Source of the DNA: JALEFZ01 sp964564415
GTDB taxonomy: Bacteria > Bacteroidota > Bacteroidia > J057
Length of the DNA: 64,000 nt
Direction of reading: 5' to 3'
NCBI GenBank assembly: GCA_964564415.1
Contig: CAZMAV010000004.1
Location: 265,041-329,040, forward strand
This document shows, piece after piece, positions 50,387-60,100 of this stretch. Position numbers and translations under genes: made by a program. Below the pieces are notes generated by a model. It made no database searches and had not been told where the DNA came from. It saw only the letters and a list, made by a program, of their open reading frames with translations. The first letter of the stretch is position 1; every line of letters begins with the position of its first letter.

Positions 50387-52078
50387 ATGAACTACCTATC
50401 CAGCAAAAACCGACCTGCCCTGTTGCAAAGGCTACAAGAAGAAACTTTTGACGTATTAGTAATTGGCGGAGGGGCTACGGGAGCGGGAATCTGCCTGGAT
50501 GCGGCATCCCGGGGATTGAAAGTAGCTTTGCTTGAAAAGCAAGATTTTGCGGCAGGCACTTCCAGCCGTTCTACCAAATTGATCCACGGAGGTCTGCGCT
50601 ACCTCAAGCAGTTGGAAATAGGCCTCGTCAGAGAAACCGGGAGAGAGAGAGCCATTGTGCACCACCTCGCCCCTCACCTGGTGGTTTCAGAAAAAATGCT
50701 CCTCCCCCTTGTCGAAGGAGGGACTTACGGGAAACTAGCCACCTCCATGGGCCTTATGTTGTACGACCTTTTGGCCGGTGTGGACGGCAGCGATCGGAGG
50801 GTCATGCTGAGTAAAGAAGGGACCCTCAAAAAGGAACCCCTGCTTAGGGACGACATCCTGAAGGGAGGAGGATTTTATGCCGAATATCGCACCGATGATG
50901 CCAGGCTCACCGTCGAGGTTCTCAAGACCTCGGCTACCTATGGCGCTCTATTTGCCAATTATGCCCAGGTAGATGATTTTATATATGACCATGGCCTTGT
51001 GTGTGGAGCTCGCTGTACGGATCTTCTCGATGGAGAGGGCTTTGAGGTAAAAGCCAGGCAAATCATCTCTGCCGCCGGCCCCTGGGTCGACGAACTCCGA
51101 GAAAAAAATAATTCCAAACAGGGCAAACGACTTCACCTTACCAAAGGGGTTCACATTGTACTTCCTCATGACAAACTCCCGGTAGAGCATTCTGTATACT
51201 TTGACATTCCGGACGGTCGTATGCTATTTGCCATTCCCAGAGGGGAGATTACCTATCTAGGTACGACGGATACCAACTACACCGGAGAAAAAGAAAATCC
51301 AAGAACCAACCTTGAGGATGTCCAATACCTGATCAACGGAGCGAACAGCATTTTCCCCAATATCGACCTGAAAGTCGAGGATGTCATTTCTTCCTGGGCC
51401 GGCCTCCGCCCTCTTATCCATGAAGATGGAAAGTCCGCCTCCGAACTATCGCGAAAGGATGAAATATTTATCTCTGAAAGTAGGCTTATCTCCATCGCAG
51501 GTGGCAAACTCACTGGCTACCGCAAAATGGCTGAGCGGGCCGTAGACGTGGCCGCCAAATATCTCAAGAAGAAAGGAGTAGACAATATCAAGGGAAGTCA
51601 TACCGAAAAAATCGTCCTCTCAGGAGGTGAATTCGACGGAAACTCCGCCAACGTATACAGCTATCTCAAAGAGGTGGAAGATAAATTGGCTTCACTTAAT
51701 GTGAAAACCAGTACGGCAAATTACCTCGTTCACAACTATGGCAGGCAGACAGATGAAATTCTGGCTGACTTTTTCGAACGAGAAAACCTCAATGACCTGG
51801 GTATAGCCAAATCAGAACTGAGATTTGGCCTGGAAAAAGAAATGATCCAGCGGGCCCAGGATTTCTTCACCCGCCGTACAGGAAGGCTTTACTTCGACAT
51901 TGACAGCATAAGATCTATGGCCGATGACCTGCTGGACCTCATGAAGGAGGAACTTAACTGGGACAATGAGCGAAGGGAAGAAGAAAAAAAAGATCTCGAA
52001 CAGGCCGTGGAAGAGGCTTCTACCTTTCCTCCAGGTAACAGTGAGATCGATCCGGAAATAGCCAAAATTCACGCCTAA
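50387..52078 (+). CDS. glpD: FAD-dependent glycerol-3-phosphate dehydrogenase
   Basis: 563 residues from the ATG at 50387 (MNYLSSKNRPALLQRL); an earlier ATG at 50354 and TTG at 50336 are possible but unusual. It oxidises sn-glycerol-3-phosphate to dihydroxyacetone phosphate and passes electrons to the quinone pool at the inner membrane. FAD fold: FDVLVIGGGATGAGICLDAA. The GlpD signature follows: AAGTSSRSTKLIHGGLRYLK. Substrate-region motifs are KGVHIVLPHDKLPVEHSVYF, YLGTTDTNYTG and SWAGLRPLIHEDGK. The C-terminal cap domain is present. No glpK or glpF nearby. A terminator hairpin in its upstream region could attenuate expression. Confidence 0.94.
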   Translation: MNYLSSKNRPALLQRLQEETFDVLVIGGGATGAGICLDAASRGLKVALLEKQDFAAGTSSRSTKLIHGGLRYLKQLEIGLVRETGRERAIVHHLAPHLVVSEKMLLPLVEGGTYGKLATSMGLMLYDLLAGVDGSDRRVMLSKEGTLKKEPLLRDDILKGGGFYAEYRTDDARLTVEVLKTSATYGALFANYAQVDDFIYDHGLVCGARCTDLLDGEGFEVKARQIISAAGPWVDELREKNNSKQGKRLHLTKGVHIVLPHDKLPVEHSVYFDIPDGRMLFAIPRGEITYLGTTDTNYTGEKENPRTNLEDVQYLINGANSIFPNIDLKVEDVISSWAGLRPLIHEDGKSASELSRKDEIFISESRLISIAGGKLTGYRKMAERAVDVAAKYLKKKGVDNIKGSHTEKIVLSGGEFDGNSANVYSYLKEVEDKLASLNVKTSTANYLVHNYGRQTDEILADFFERENLNDLGIAKSELRFGLEKEMIQRAQDFFTRRTGRLYFDIDSIRSMADDLLDLMKEELNWDNERREEEKKDLEQAVEEASTFPPGNSEIDPEIAKIHA

Positions 52079-52321
52079 GCAAACCCAATACCTCAAACAC
52101 ATGTTTATTTGATGTGTGGAGAAAAATTACTACCCGTTCAAACAACATCAAGGGAAAATAAAAATCCTCCCGGACAGAAATTGGAACGTTTTTTTCATTT
52201 GCAAACCTCATAACAGGTGAGTTTAAAAATGCTGAAATTCCTGTGGACTTCAGCATTTCACGCAAGCCATAAGGGTGTGCCAATGGGGCCGCTCGAGTGT
52301 TTCACAGAAATATCAACCATT

Positions 52322-54763
52322 ATGAATCAAGAGCCACTTGTGCAGTCCACAGAGCTCTTTCCCGGTAAGCTTACAGCCTATGAGCGTATAGGTCATGTCA
52401 TCCATCTGACCTGCGACAACGGTGCCTTGCTACAAATCCATGTCCTGAGCGACGATATCATCAGATTCCGCTATGCTACTGAGGGTTATTTCCCCCAAGA
52501 TTTTTCTTATGCCATCGATCCGAACTTCCAGATAGATCCTATAGATTTTTCCGTTCATGAAGACGAATGGAACCTTTATATACACACCGCGACCCTCCTT
52601 TGCCACCTGGAAAAACAGGGGCTCAAGACCACTTTCCTGAATAAGGAAGAGCAAATCATCCTGGCCGACGACAAGGGATTTCATTGGGAAAAATACGATC
52701 ATGGGGGAGCCATTGTCATGATGAGTAAAAAAGTTCAGCAGGACGAATATTATTTTGGGCTTGGCGATAAAAGTGGTCATCTCAACCTGAGGGGGCAGCG
52801 CCTTCAAAACTGGAATACCGATAGCTTCGGATATTCCGGGCAGACGGATCCCCTTTATCGTTCGATTCCTTTTTATTACGGCCTCCACCATAATCGAGCC
52901 TATGGGCTGTTTTTCGACAACAGCTTCAGGACTTTTTTCGATTTTGGAGCCGAAAGGCCCGAAGCAAGCTCTTTTTGGGCTCATAATGGGGAGATGAATT
53001 ACTACTTCATCAATGGCCCTAAATTGTTGCAGGTCGCCGAGCGATACACCCGATTGACCGGAACACCTGAGTTACCCGCGCTTTGGACCCTAGGCTATCA
53101 CCAGTGTAAATGGAGCTATTATCCAGAATCCAAGGTCAAGGAAATTGCCCATAAATTTCGGTCTCGGGAGATTCCCTGTGATGCCATCTACCTTGATATC
53201 GACTACATGGACGGCTATCGCTGCTTTACTTGGAATAAAGACTATTTTCCCGATCCCGGCCGAATGATCCGCGAACTGGAAGCCGATGGTTTCAAGACCG
53301 TGGTTATGATTGATCCGGGAATTAAGATTGATAAGGAATACTGGGTGTACCAGCAGGGCATGGAGCGGGATGCATATCTCAAGAATCCCAACGGGTTTTA
53401 CACTACCGGCAAGGTCTGGCCTGGCCCCTGTGTTTTCCCGGATTATACCCGCCCCCATGTCCGAGAATGGTGGAGTGAACTTTACAAAGGGCTGATCGAG
53501 GAAAACGGGGTAAATGCGGTTTGGAACGACATGAATGAGCCTGCCGCCTTTGAGACAGTCTCAAAGACCCTTCCCGAGAGTATTCGTTTTCACTATGAGG
53601 GGAAAGAGAGCAGCCACAAAGAGGGACACAATGTTTATGGTATGCAAATGTCCAGGGCCAGCTACGAGGGAGTAAAGAAATTCTTGCACGGAAAGCGCCC
53701 CTACATTATCACCCGTGCCTCTTATGCAGGGGGGCAGCGCTATGCCTCTGTGTGGACCGGAGATAATGTAGCCAACTGGGAGCATCTACTGCTTGCCTCC
53801 ATACAGACCCAACGACTTTCCATTTCGGGATTTTCCTTTGCCGGATCGGATGTCGGTGGCTTTAATGGCGAGCCTGACGGTGAACTCTTGGTTAGATGGC
53901 TACAAATGGCAGTTTTTCATCCCCTGTACCGCATGCATTCAATCGGTTATCACGCTGTAGGAAATGCTGCTGTAGACGAAAAGGAAGTTCAGGCAAAGAT
54001 GGATGAAGTTTCCCTCGATCAGGAGCCCTGGGTCTTTGGTGAGCCTTATACCCAGTATGCCAAGCAGGCCATAGAACTCCGATATCGACTGCTTCCCATC
54101 ATGTATACTGCTTTCTGGCAGCATGTGACCAAGGGTACCCCTGTGCTCAGGCCCATGTCGTTCATGTATCAGGAAGACCCCGAAACCCTGCATCGCATGG
54201 AAGAATTTGCTCTGGGCGATCACCTGATAGCCTGTCCGGTGTCCGCTCCAGGCATAAAAAAGCGGGGTTTTTACTTGCCCAAGGGCAGATGGTATAACTT
54301 CGCAGGCACTAAGGTATTCAGGGGAGGTAAGGAACATGTTATCAATGTAAAATTGGATAGCATTCCCATGTTTGTAAGGGAAGGGGCTGTCCTTCCTCTT
54401 GCTCCTGTCATGCAATACGTAGGAGAAAAGGAGTTTGATACCCACGAAGTTCACGTATATGCAGGCAGTGAAGAAGTTAGTAGTCAATGGTTTACCGATG
54501 CAGGTGATGGTTACGGGTATCACGATGGAGCTTACAGACTAAGTAAGTTTTGGGTAAAAGGCTCTGGAGGTGGAATTTCTCTCCGTCAGGAAACAGAGGG
54601 GCACTTTGATCCTTCCTACAAGGAATACAGGCTCTTTGTTCATGGGATTAAATCAAGAAATATCCGGGTCCTGGTCGATGGACAGTTGGTGCCTAGCCTT
54701 CGGCGTGGGAAGACGGTTGAGATAAGCGTAAATAGAGATTTTAGCCAAATAGAGATCGGTTGA
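52322..54763 (+). CDS. Glycoside hydrolase family 31, alpha-glucosidase type
   Basis: 813 residues from the ATG at 52322 (MNQEPLVQSTELFPGKL); the longer GTG frame adds 35 residues with no family likeness. Domain order: N-terminal beta-sandwich (residues 15-200), TIM barrel, then beta-sandwich C-terminal domains. Nucleophile Asp403 in WNDMNEPAAFE; acid/base Asp510 in FAGSDVGGFNGEP. Substrate-binding blocks DAIYLDIDYMDGY, RPYIITRASYAGGQRYASVW and MAVFHPLYRMHS are all present. No signal peptide, so it acts on imported maltose/isomalto-oligosaccharides or cytosolic glycans. It has no Sus neighbours in the window. Confidence 0.94.
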   Translation: MNQEPLVQSTELFPGKLTAYERIGHVIHLTCDNGALLQIHVLSDDIIRFRYATEGYFPQDFSYAIDPNFQIDPIDFSVHEDEWNLYIHTATLLCHLEKQGLKTTFLNKEEQIILADDKGFHWEKYDHGGAIVMMSKKVQQDEYYFGLGDKSGHLNLRGQRLQNWNTDSFGYSGQTDPLYRSIPFYYGLHHNRAYGLFFDNSFRTFFDFGAERPEASSFWAHNGEMNYYFINGPKLLQVAERYTRLTGTPELPALWTLGYHQCKWSYYPESKVKEIAHKFRSREIPCDAIYLDIDYMDGYRCFTWNKDYFPDPGRMIRELEADGFKTVVMIDPGIKIDKEYWVYQQGMERDAYLKNPNGFYTTGKVWPGPCVFPDYTRPHVREWWSELYKGLIEENGVNAVWNDMNEPAAFETVSKTLPESIRFHYEGKESSHKEGHNVYGMQMSRASYEGVKKFLHGKRPYIITRASYAGGQRYASVWTGDNVANWEHLLLASIQTQRLSISGFSFAGSDVGGFNGEPDGELLVRWLQMAVFHPLYRMHSIGYHAVGNAAVDEKEVQAKMDEVSLDQEPWVFGEPYTQYAKQAIELRYRLLPIMYTAFWQHVTKGTPVLRPMSFMYQEDPETLHRMEEFALGDHLIACPVSAPGIKKRGFYLPKGRWYNFAGTKVFRGGKEHVINVKLDSIPMFVREGAVLPLAPVMQYVGEKEFDTHEVHVYAGSEEVSSQWFTDAGDGYGYHDGAYRLSKFWVKGSGGGISLRQETEGHFDPSYKEYRLFVHGIKSRNIRVLVDGQLVPSLRRGKTVEISVNRDFSQIEIG

Positions 54764-54840
54764 TTGGCAGGAATTAGAGAAAATCCGGGGCTTTGGTCCT
54801 TATTGGCAAGTCTGGTCTATCGATGGTAATTGAGCAAAAA

Positions 54841-54882
54841 CCCTACCTAAAATTAGGTAGGGCACATACCTAAAATTATTTA
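54841..54882. promoter_or_regulatory. feoAB-type palindromic operator plus degenerate second copy
   Basis: CCCTACCTAA (54841-54850) and TTAGGTAGGG (54853-54862) are perfect 10-bp arms around AA. The inner 16 bp differ from the feoAB operator at 9570 only in the two central and adjacent bases. A second half-conserved copy, TACCTAAAATTATTTA, lies at 54867-54882. The tandem layout mirrors feoAB. The ATG of the Cys-rich gene is about 100 bp downstream. Confidence 0.65.
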
Positions 54883-54985
54883 GATTCGATCTATTTATAA
54901 ATAGACATTTCACAAGTCAAAATGCCAACTTTGTGTAAAAAAAAGTGGTTATTAAGGATACTTAGCATCAATAATTACTTAAGAT

Positions 54986-55231
54986 ATGGCCATTAGACTA
55001 TCATCCACCTGCCTCAATTGTTCCAACCTGAAAGAAGACTATGTCTGCTCTGTACATAAGGTGAAGGTCAGCAGCAATTATACCTGCAATCATTTTCAGC
55101 TCAAGGCCGAACTAGATGTTGACCGTCAGTGCACCAACTGTGCCCGCTACAAGGGCGATGACTGTGCTCATCCTGAAAAGGCTGCCGAAGGCATGCTCTG
55201 TACCAGTTGGGCGCCAGCCACCCTTGCATAA
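54986..55231 (+). CDS. Small protein with duplicated four-Cys metal-binding module
   Basis: 81 residues, ATG start, no signal peptide, so cytosolic. Two internal copies of one module: C9-x2-C12-x8-C21-x12-C34 followed by NHF, and C49-x2-C52-x7-C60-x11-C72 followed by TSW. Eight cysteines arranged this way can hold two metal ions or iron-sulfur centres. I do not recognise a named family. The upstream palindrome shared with feoAB suggests co-regulation with ferrous iron uptake, so iron handling or sensing is a reasonable inference. A terminator follows within 31 bp, so it is transcribed alone. Confidence 0.75.
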   Translation: MAIRLSSTCLNCSNLKEDYVCSVHKVKVSSNYTCNHFQLKAELDVDRQCTNCARYKGDDCAHPEKAAEGMLCTSWAPATLA

Positions 55232-55261
55232 GACACCGAAATTCAATTTGAACATTTGTAT

Positions 55262-55295
55262 AAAGCTCCAGGCCCTGATTGGGTCAGGAGCTTTT
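55262..55295 (+). terminator. Rho-independent terminator after the Cys-rich gene
   Basis: AAAGCTCC (55262-55269) pairs with GGAGCTTT (55287-55294), with an inner GGCCC/GGGTC stem. The T tract is short. Confidence 0.7.
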
Positions 55296-55371
55296 GCATG
55301 AGTTTGGAGATTTTTTGTAACAGCAAACCCTCTTTTCTGGTTAACTTCTTACGAATTCAAACTTTAACTAT

Positions 55372-55737
55372 ATGAATGCATTTGTAGCAAGCCTGATCAA
55401 TGCCCTTACCCTGATAGGTTTGGGAACCTGGGGATATCTGGGATCGGAATCTCCTTCTATGACGGCCCTAATCCCGGTTGCGGTGGGAGGTCTCCTTCTC
55501 ATTTGTGCCCCTGGTGTCAGAAAGGAAAACAAAATCATGTCCCATGTGGCTGTAGTTCTTACCCTCTTGATCCTCTTTGGATTGATCAAACCATTGACGG
55601 GTGCTTTGGATCGTTCAGATACCGCTGCCATTCTCCGGATACTTGCAATGATGGTTACGACCTTGCTTGCGATGGTCTTTTTCGTGAAGAGCTTCATCGA
55701 CGCCCGCAAAAAGCGCCAGCAACAGGAGCAAGCCTGA
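55372..55737 (+). CDS. Small integral membrane protein, four helices
   Basis: 121 residues, ATG start. Hydrophobic segments lie at about residues 5-25 (LINALTLIGLGTWGYLG), 30-48 (MTALIPVAVGGLLLICAPGV), 57-76 (SHVAVVLTLLILFGLIKPL) and 88-108 (ILRILAMMVTTLLAMVFFVK). The C-terminus is basic and Gln-rich (ARKKRQQQEQA). The GLGTWGYLGSESPSMTALIPV pattern is one I associate with conserved hypothetical proteins of Bacteroidota and Planctomycetes without known function. Single gene; converges with the Rpn-type gene. Confidence 0.75.
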   Translation: MNAFVASLINALTLIGLGTWGYLGSESPSMTALIPVAVGGLLLICAPGVRKENKIMSHVAVVLTLLILFGLIKPLTGALDRSDTAAILRILAMMVTTLLAMVFFVKSFIDARKKRQQQEQA

Positions 55738-55869
55738 ATGTATGCTGGGTGGGAGATTCTCTCACCTGGCCCTCTTTCCACTGTAGAGCATCTAAAAGAT
55801 TCATGACAGGTTTAGGAAATACTAATTTCTGATGGTGTAGAATCTTTTATTTTATTAATCCCTCCTAAT

Positions 55870-56850
55870 TTACATCCCAAGCTTTTCCAGGATTTCCTTG
55901 ACCTTTTCCAGGTCGAGTGGGGTGATTCGGGCAATTTCTTCGGGGCTTTTTCCTTCCTTTCGAAGCTGAATAACTTGAAGGGTCAATTCAACGCCTCTCT
56001 TTTCACCAATCTTTACCCCTCTCTTTACCCCTTTTTTTTCCCCCTTCTTTTCACCCATTTTTTGGCCTTCGGTGTACCACTTGTGAGCAGCGGAGCCTTC
56101 TACAAAGCCCCAGGTTTCTGCTAAGCTTTCTACTTTTTCCATGATTTTTTCACTTTTGGACACTTGCAAATATACCTTGAAAGTACGAAAATATTCCCTT
56201 TTCAGTTCCTCCTCCATGATTTTGTCCAGGCCCGACAACAAACTTCCCAATTGGTCTACCAGGTTGTCGTCCCAGATGTGCTTCATGACCAGAAATCCTC
56301 GCTGAAGCAGGATCTCTTTGTATTGTACCTCGATTTCCCGGTCGCTCTTGACCTGAAGATTGGTCAGCAAATAGGAAAAATCAGGGATAAAGCCTTTCAG
56401 TTCGCTCAAATCTCCTCCCCAGAAATATTCCCCAAAGGACTTGTATTCCCAGTCGGCCCTGCCCTGGTAGACGATCATGGGGATCACAATCGGCAAGAAC
56501 TTCCCTTTGTCTTTGTTAGCTAATTTCCATATCCCCAACATGTACTCCAGCAGTTGGAGATAGGGATTTTTGACCTCAAAACTTTTATGCTCAAGGAGGA
56601 AGGCCAGCCAGACCTCCCTTTTTTGCCCATCCCCTAGTTTGATCCGATAGACCAAATCGGCAAAGGACTCTCTGAGTTCTTTGTTCAAATAGCTATTAGA
56701 ATCCCGGGTTAGGGTGGAAAAATCCAGCCGTTCTACCAATTCTTTTGGTAGGGTATTTTGGGTGTAGTTTTCCACCACCCTTTTATAAGAAAAAAGGGAC
56801 TTGAAAAACTGATCATGGGGTTTGTGAGGAGATATGGGAGAGTCTGCCAT
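55870..56850 (-). CDS. Rpn-family PD-(D/E)XK nuclease (PF04754, recombination-promoting nuclease/putative transposase)
   Basis: 326 residues, ATG start. N-terminus HKPHDQFFKSLFSYKRVVEN is the family signature. The nuclease core has Asp65 in ESFADLVYRI, then Glu87-x-Lys89 in LLEHKS, so the PD-(D/E)XK site is complete. Residues 261-286 are a Gly/Lys-rich tract made of GEKKG-like units, followed by a helical C-terminal domain (VIQLRKEGKSPEEIARIT). Rpn nucleases in E. coli promote recombination and act in phage defence, where a C-terminal product from an internal start restrains the full protein. Here Met237 (56142) and Met265 (56058) could provide such a start. Despite the old transposase label, no element ends are visible. 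Confidence 0.88.
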   Translation of the reverse strand: MADSPISPHKPHDQFFKSLFSYKRVVENYTQNTLPKELVERLDFSTLTRDSNSYLNKELRESFADLVYRIKLGDGQKREVWLAFLLEHKSFEVKNPYLQLLEYMLGIWKLANKDKGKFLPIVIPMIVYQGRADWEYKSFGEYFWGGDLSELKGFIPDFSYLLTNLQVKSDREIEVQYKEILLQRGFLVMKHIWDDNLVDQLGSLLSGLDKIMEEELKREYFRTFKVYLQVSKSEKIMEKVESLAETWGFVEGSAAHKWYTEGQKMGEKKGEKKGVKRGVKIGEKRGVELTLQVIQLRKEGKSPEEIARITPLDLEKVKEILEKLGM

Positions 56851-57114
56851 ATGCTGGATAGTTGTGCTGTGATCATGACCTAGGATAAATCTAGAAAAAT
56901 AAATACTAAAAATAAAATCATTATGCTAAAAAATATTATTTCTTGCATTATATAAAAGCCAAAATCCGCTTAATAGCAGGAGGAGCAAAAAGATTGATTA
57001 CTTGGCAAATATGCCAGCCGAGCATCTCACTAAAAATTATTTTCCCCTACTTGTCTCTTGTTACCTTCTTGGCTAAATTTCCTTCTATTTCAGAATTCAA
57101 TCGAAGCTAACTTT

Positions 57115-60100
57115 ATGCGCACACTGCTACTCAGCCTCTTGACACTTGGCCTACTTCCCCTCATGGCACAAGAGCAAAAGAATGATAATTGGGAGGTCAA
57201 CGATCCCCCAGGCCCCTACAAGGAAATAAAAATTCAAACTACAGAAGGCACCTGGATGAACCTCGATGTCAGCCCAGATGGAGAAACCCTGGTGTTTGAC
57301 TTGTTGGGGGATATTTACAGCCTTCCTATCGAGGGAGGCAAGGCCAAGGTCCTAAGAAGTGGCTTAGCCTGGGAGGTCCAACCGCGGTTTAGCCCCGATG
57401 GTACTCAGGTTGCCTTCACCTCGGACGCTGGAGGTGGAGATAATATTTGGGTCATGAATACCGATGGCAGCAAGGCGAGGCAGGTCACCGAAGAAAACTT
57501 TCGCCTTCTCAACAATCCTACCTGGATGCCAGACGGCAAATATCTGGTCGCACGGAAGCATTACACATCGACCCGCTCATTAGGGGCGGGAGAAATGTGG
57601 ATGTATCACATTTCCGGCGGAAAGGGGATGCAGCTTACCAAACGCAAAAACGACCAGCAAGACCTCAACGAACCCTCGGTTTCTCCCGATGGCCAGTATA
57701 TCTATTACTCTGAAGATGTCTACCCAGGTGGATATTTTCAATACAACAAAGACCCCAACGATCAAATATTTGTCATCAATCGCTATGACCGCGAAAGTGG
57801 GGAGACCGAACGCATAACAGGAGGTCCGGGAGGGGCCTGTCGTCCACAAATATCCAATGACGGCAAAAAACTAGCCTTTATCCGAAGGGTAAGAACGGAA
57901 ACCGTCCTTTTTATCCATGAACTAGAGACTGGTCGAGAATTTCCCATTTTCAGGAAGCTTTCCAAGGATCAGCAGGAAGCCTGGACAATTTTTGGTGTTT
58001 ACACTGGCTTTGATTGGATGCCTGGAGATGAAGAAATCGTCATCTGGGGAGAAGGGAAAATCTGGCGGGTCAACGCCGAGCGTGGAGAGGCCAAACAGAT
58101 TCCTTTTGAGGTTGAGGCTAACCACCGTGTCGCAGAGACAGTCAAATTCCAACAACCCGTTCACCAAGAGGAAATGGAGGTCAAGGTGCTGCGACAGTTA
58201 CGGACCTCCCCGGATAATTCCATGCTCATTTTTAATGCTGTGGGTTACCTGTGGAAGATGTCTCTCCCAAATGGAAAACCAGAAAGGCTGACCGATTCCA
58301 GCCACTTTGAGTATGAACCCTGTTTTTCTCCTGACGGGAATACCCTTGTCTACACGACCTGGGATGATGAAAAAATGGGAAGCATTCGACTGATGGACCT
58401 TAGAGGTGGAGAAACCAAAGAACTGACCCAAGGGCCGGGTATTTACCGTACCCCTAACTTTTCGCCTGATGGCAAACAGATTGTCTACCGCAAGGAAGGG
58501 GGCAATTTCCATCAGGGCTATACCTATTCTAAGCAACCGGGAATATATGTGATGCCAGCCCAAGGAGGAGAAGCAAAGTTGGTGAGCAAGGAGGGAGAGT
58601 ACCCTGTCTTTGGCAAAGATGGCAAACGAATTTTCTTTCAAACAGGAGGCTATCTCTTTGGAAGCTTGAAAAAAGCTTTTAAATATGTAGACCTGGAGAG
58701 CAAAAAGGAACATACTGTATTTACTTCTACGTATACCAACCGTTTTGTCATAAGCCCAGACAATCGCTGGGTGGCATTCAATGAGCTTTTCAACGTATTC
58801 ATCGCTCCCCTACCCTTGCACGGCAAGCCTATAGAACTCAAAGCCCAAACTGAGGCCCTTCCCGTAGCACAGGTAGCCAGAGATGCAGGGATCAACCTGC
58901 ATTGGTCTGCAGACAGCAAATCCCTACATTGGACCCTCGGCAATCAATATTTTACAGATCAACTCAATGAACGCTTCGAGTTTTTAGAGGATGCAAAGGA
59001 TGAATTGCCTCCTATTGATACGGTGGGCCAAAAAATCGAGCTTATCCTGGATAGCGATAAACCTGAAGGAAAAATTGCCTTTACCCATGCCCGAATCATT
59101 ACCATGGAAGAGGAAGAAGTGATCGAGGACGGAACCCTTGTGATTCAGGACAATATAATTAGGAAGATCGGAACCACAGATAGGGTAAAAATACCAAGGG
59201 ATGCTAAAATTATAGATGCCACAGGTAAAACGATTATTCCCGGACTGATCGACACCCATGCCCACCTGGGAGCTTTTAGATTTGGGCAAAGCCCACAAAA
59301 GCACTGGCAGTATTATGCCAATCTGGCTTATGGGGTAACGACCACCCACGATCCATCCTCGAATACTGAAATGACCTTTACCCAATCAGAGATGGTAAAA
59401 GCAGGGATTATGGTAGGTCCGAGAATCTACTCTACCGGTACCATTCTCTATGGAGCTGATGGAGACTTCAAGGCATTGATCAACAACCTAGAAGATGCCA
59501 AATCTGCCTTGAGGCGAACCAAGGCCTATGGGGCATTTTCTGTAAAATCCTACAACCAGCCTCGACGGGAGCAGCGCCAACAGGTCATTGAAGCAGCCCG
59601 CCAATTGGGAATTATGGTTTATCCCGAAGGAGGCTCCTTCTTCTTTCACAACATGTCCATGGTCGCAGATGGCCACACCTCCGTAGAGCACAATATCCCC
59701 GTGGCCCCTCTCTACAGAGATGTCATTGACTTTTGGTCCCAAACCAAAACAGCCAATACCCCTACCCTCATCGTTAACTACGGAGGGATGAATGGAGAAT
59801 ATTATTGGTACCAAAAGACCAATGTTTGGGAAAAGGAACGCCTTTTAGCCTTTACTCCCCGGAGAATCATAGATTCCCGGGCCCGGCATCGTGTCATGGT
59901 TCCCGATGAGGAGTATGAAAATGGACATATACTGGTTTCAGAATCCTGCCATAAACTTCAGCAAGCTGGGGTTGACATTTGCACCGGGGGGCATGGCCAA
60001 TTACAGGGCCTGGGCCTTCACTGGGAAATATGGATGCTAGTCCAGGGGGGCATGAGTGAAATGCAAGCCCTTCGCTCAGCTACTTTTAATGGTGCTCGCT

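Noticed and set aside
55870..56850. Transposase and mobile element
   Set aside because: The family was once labelled a putative transposase, but the protein has a PD-(D/E)XK nuclease site, and no terminal repeats or target duplications flank it.
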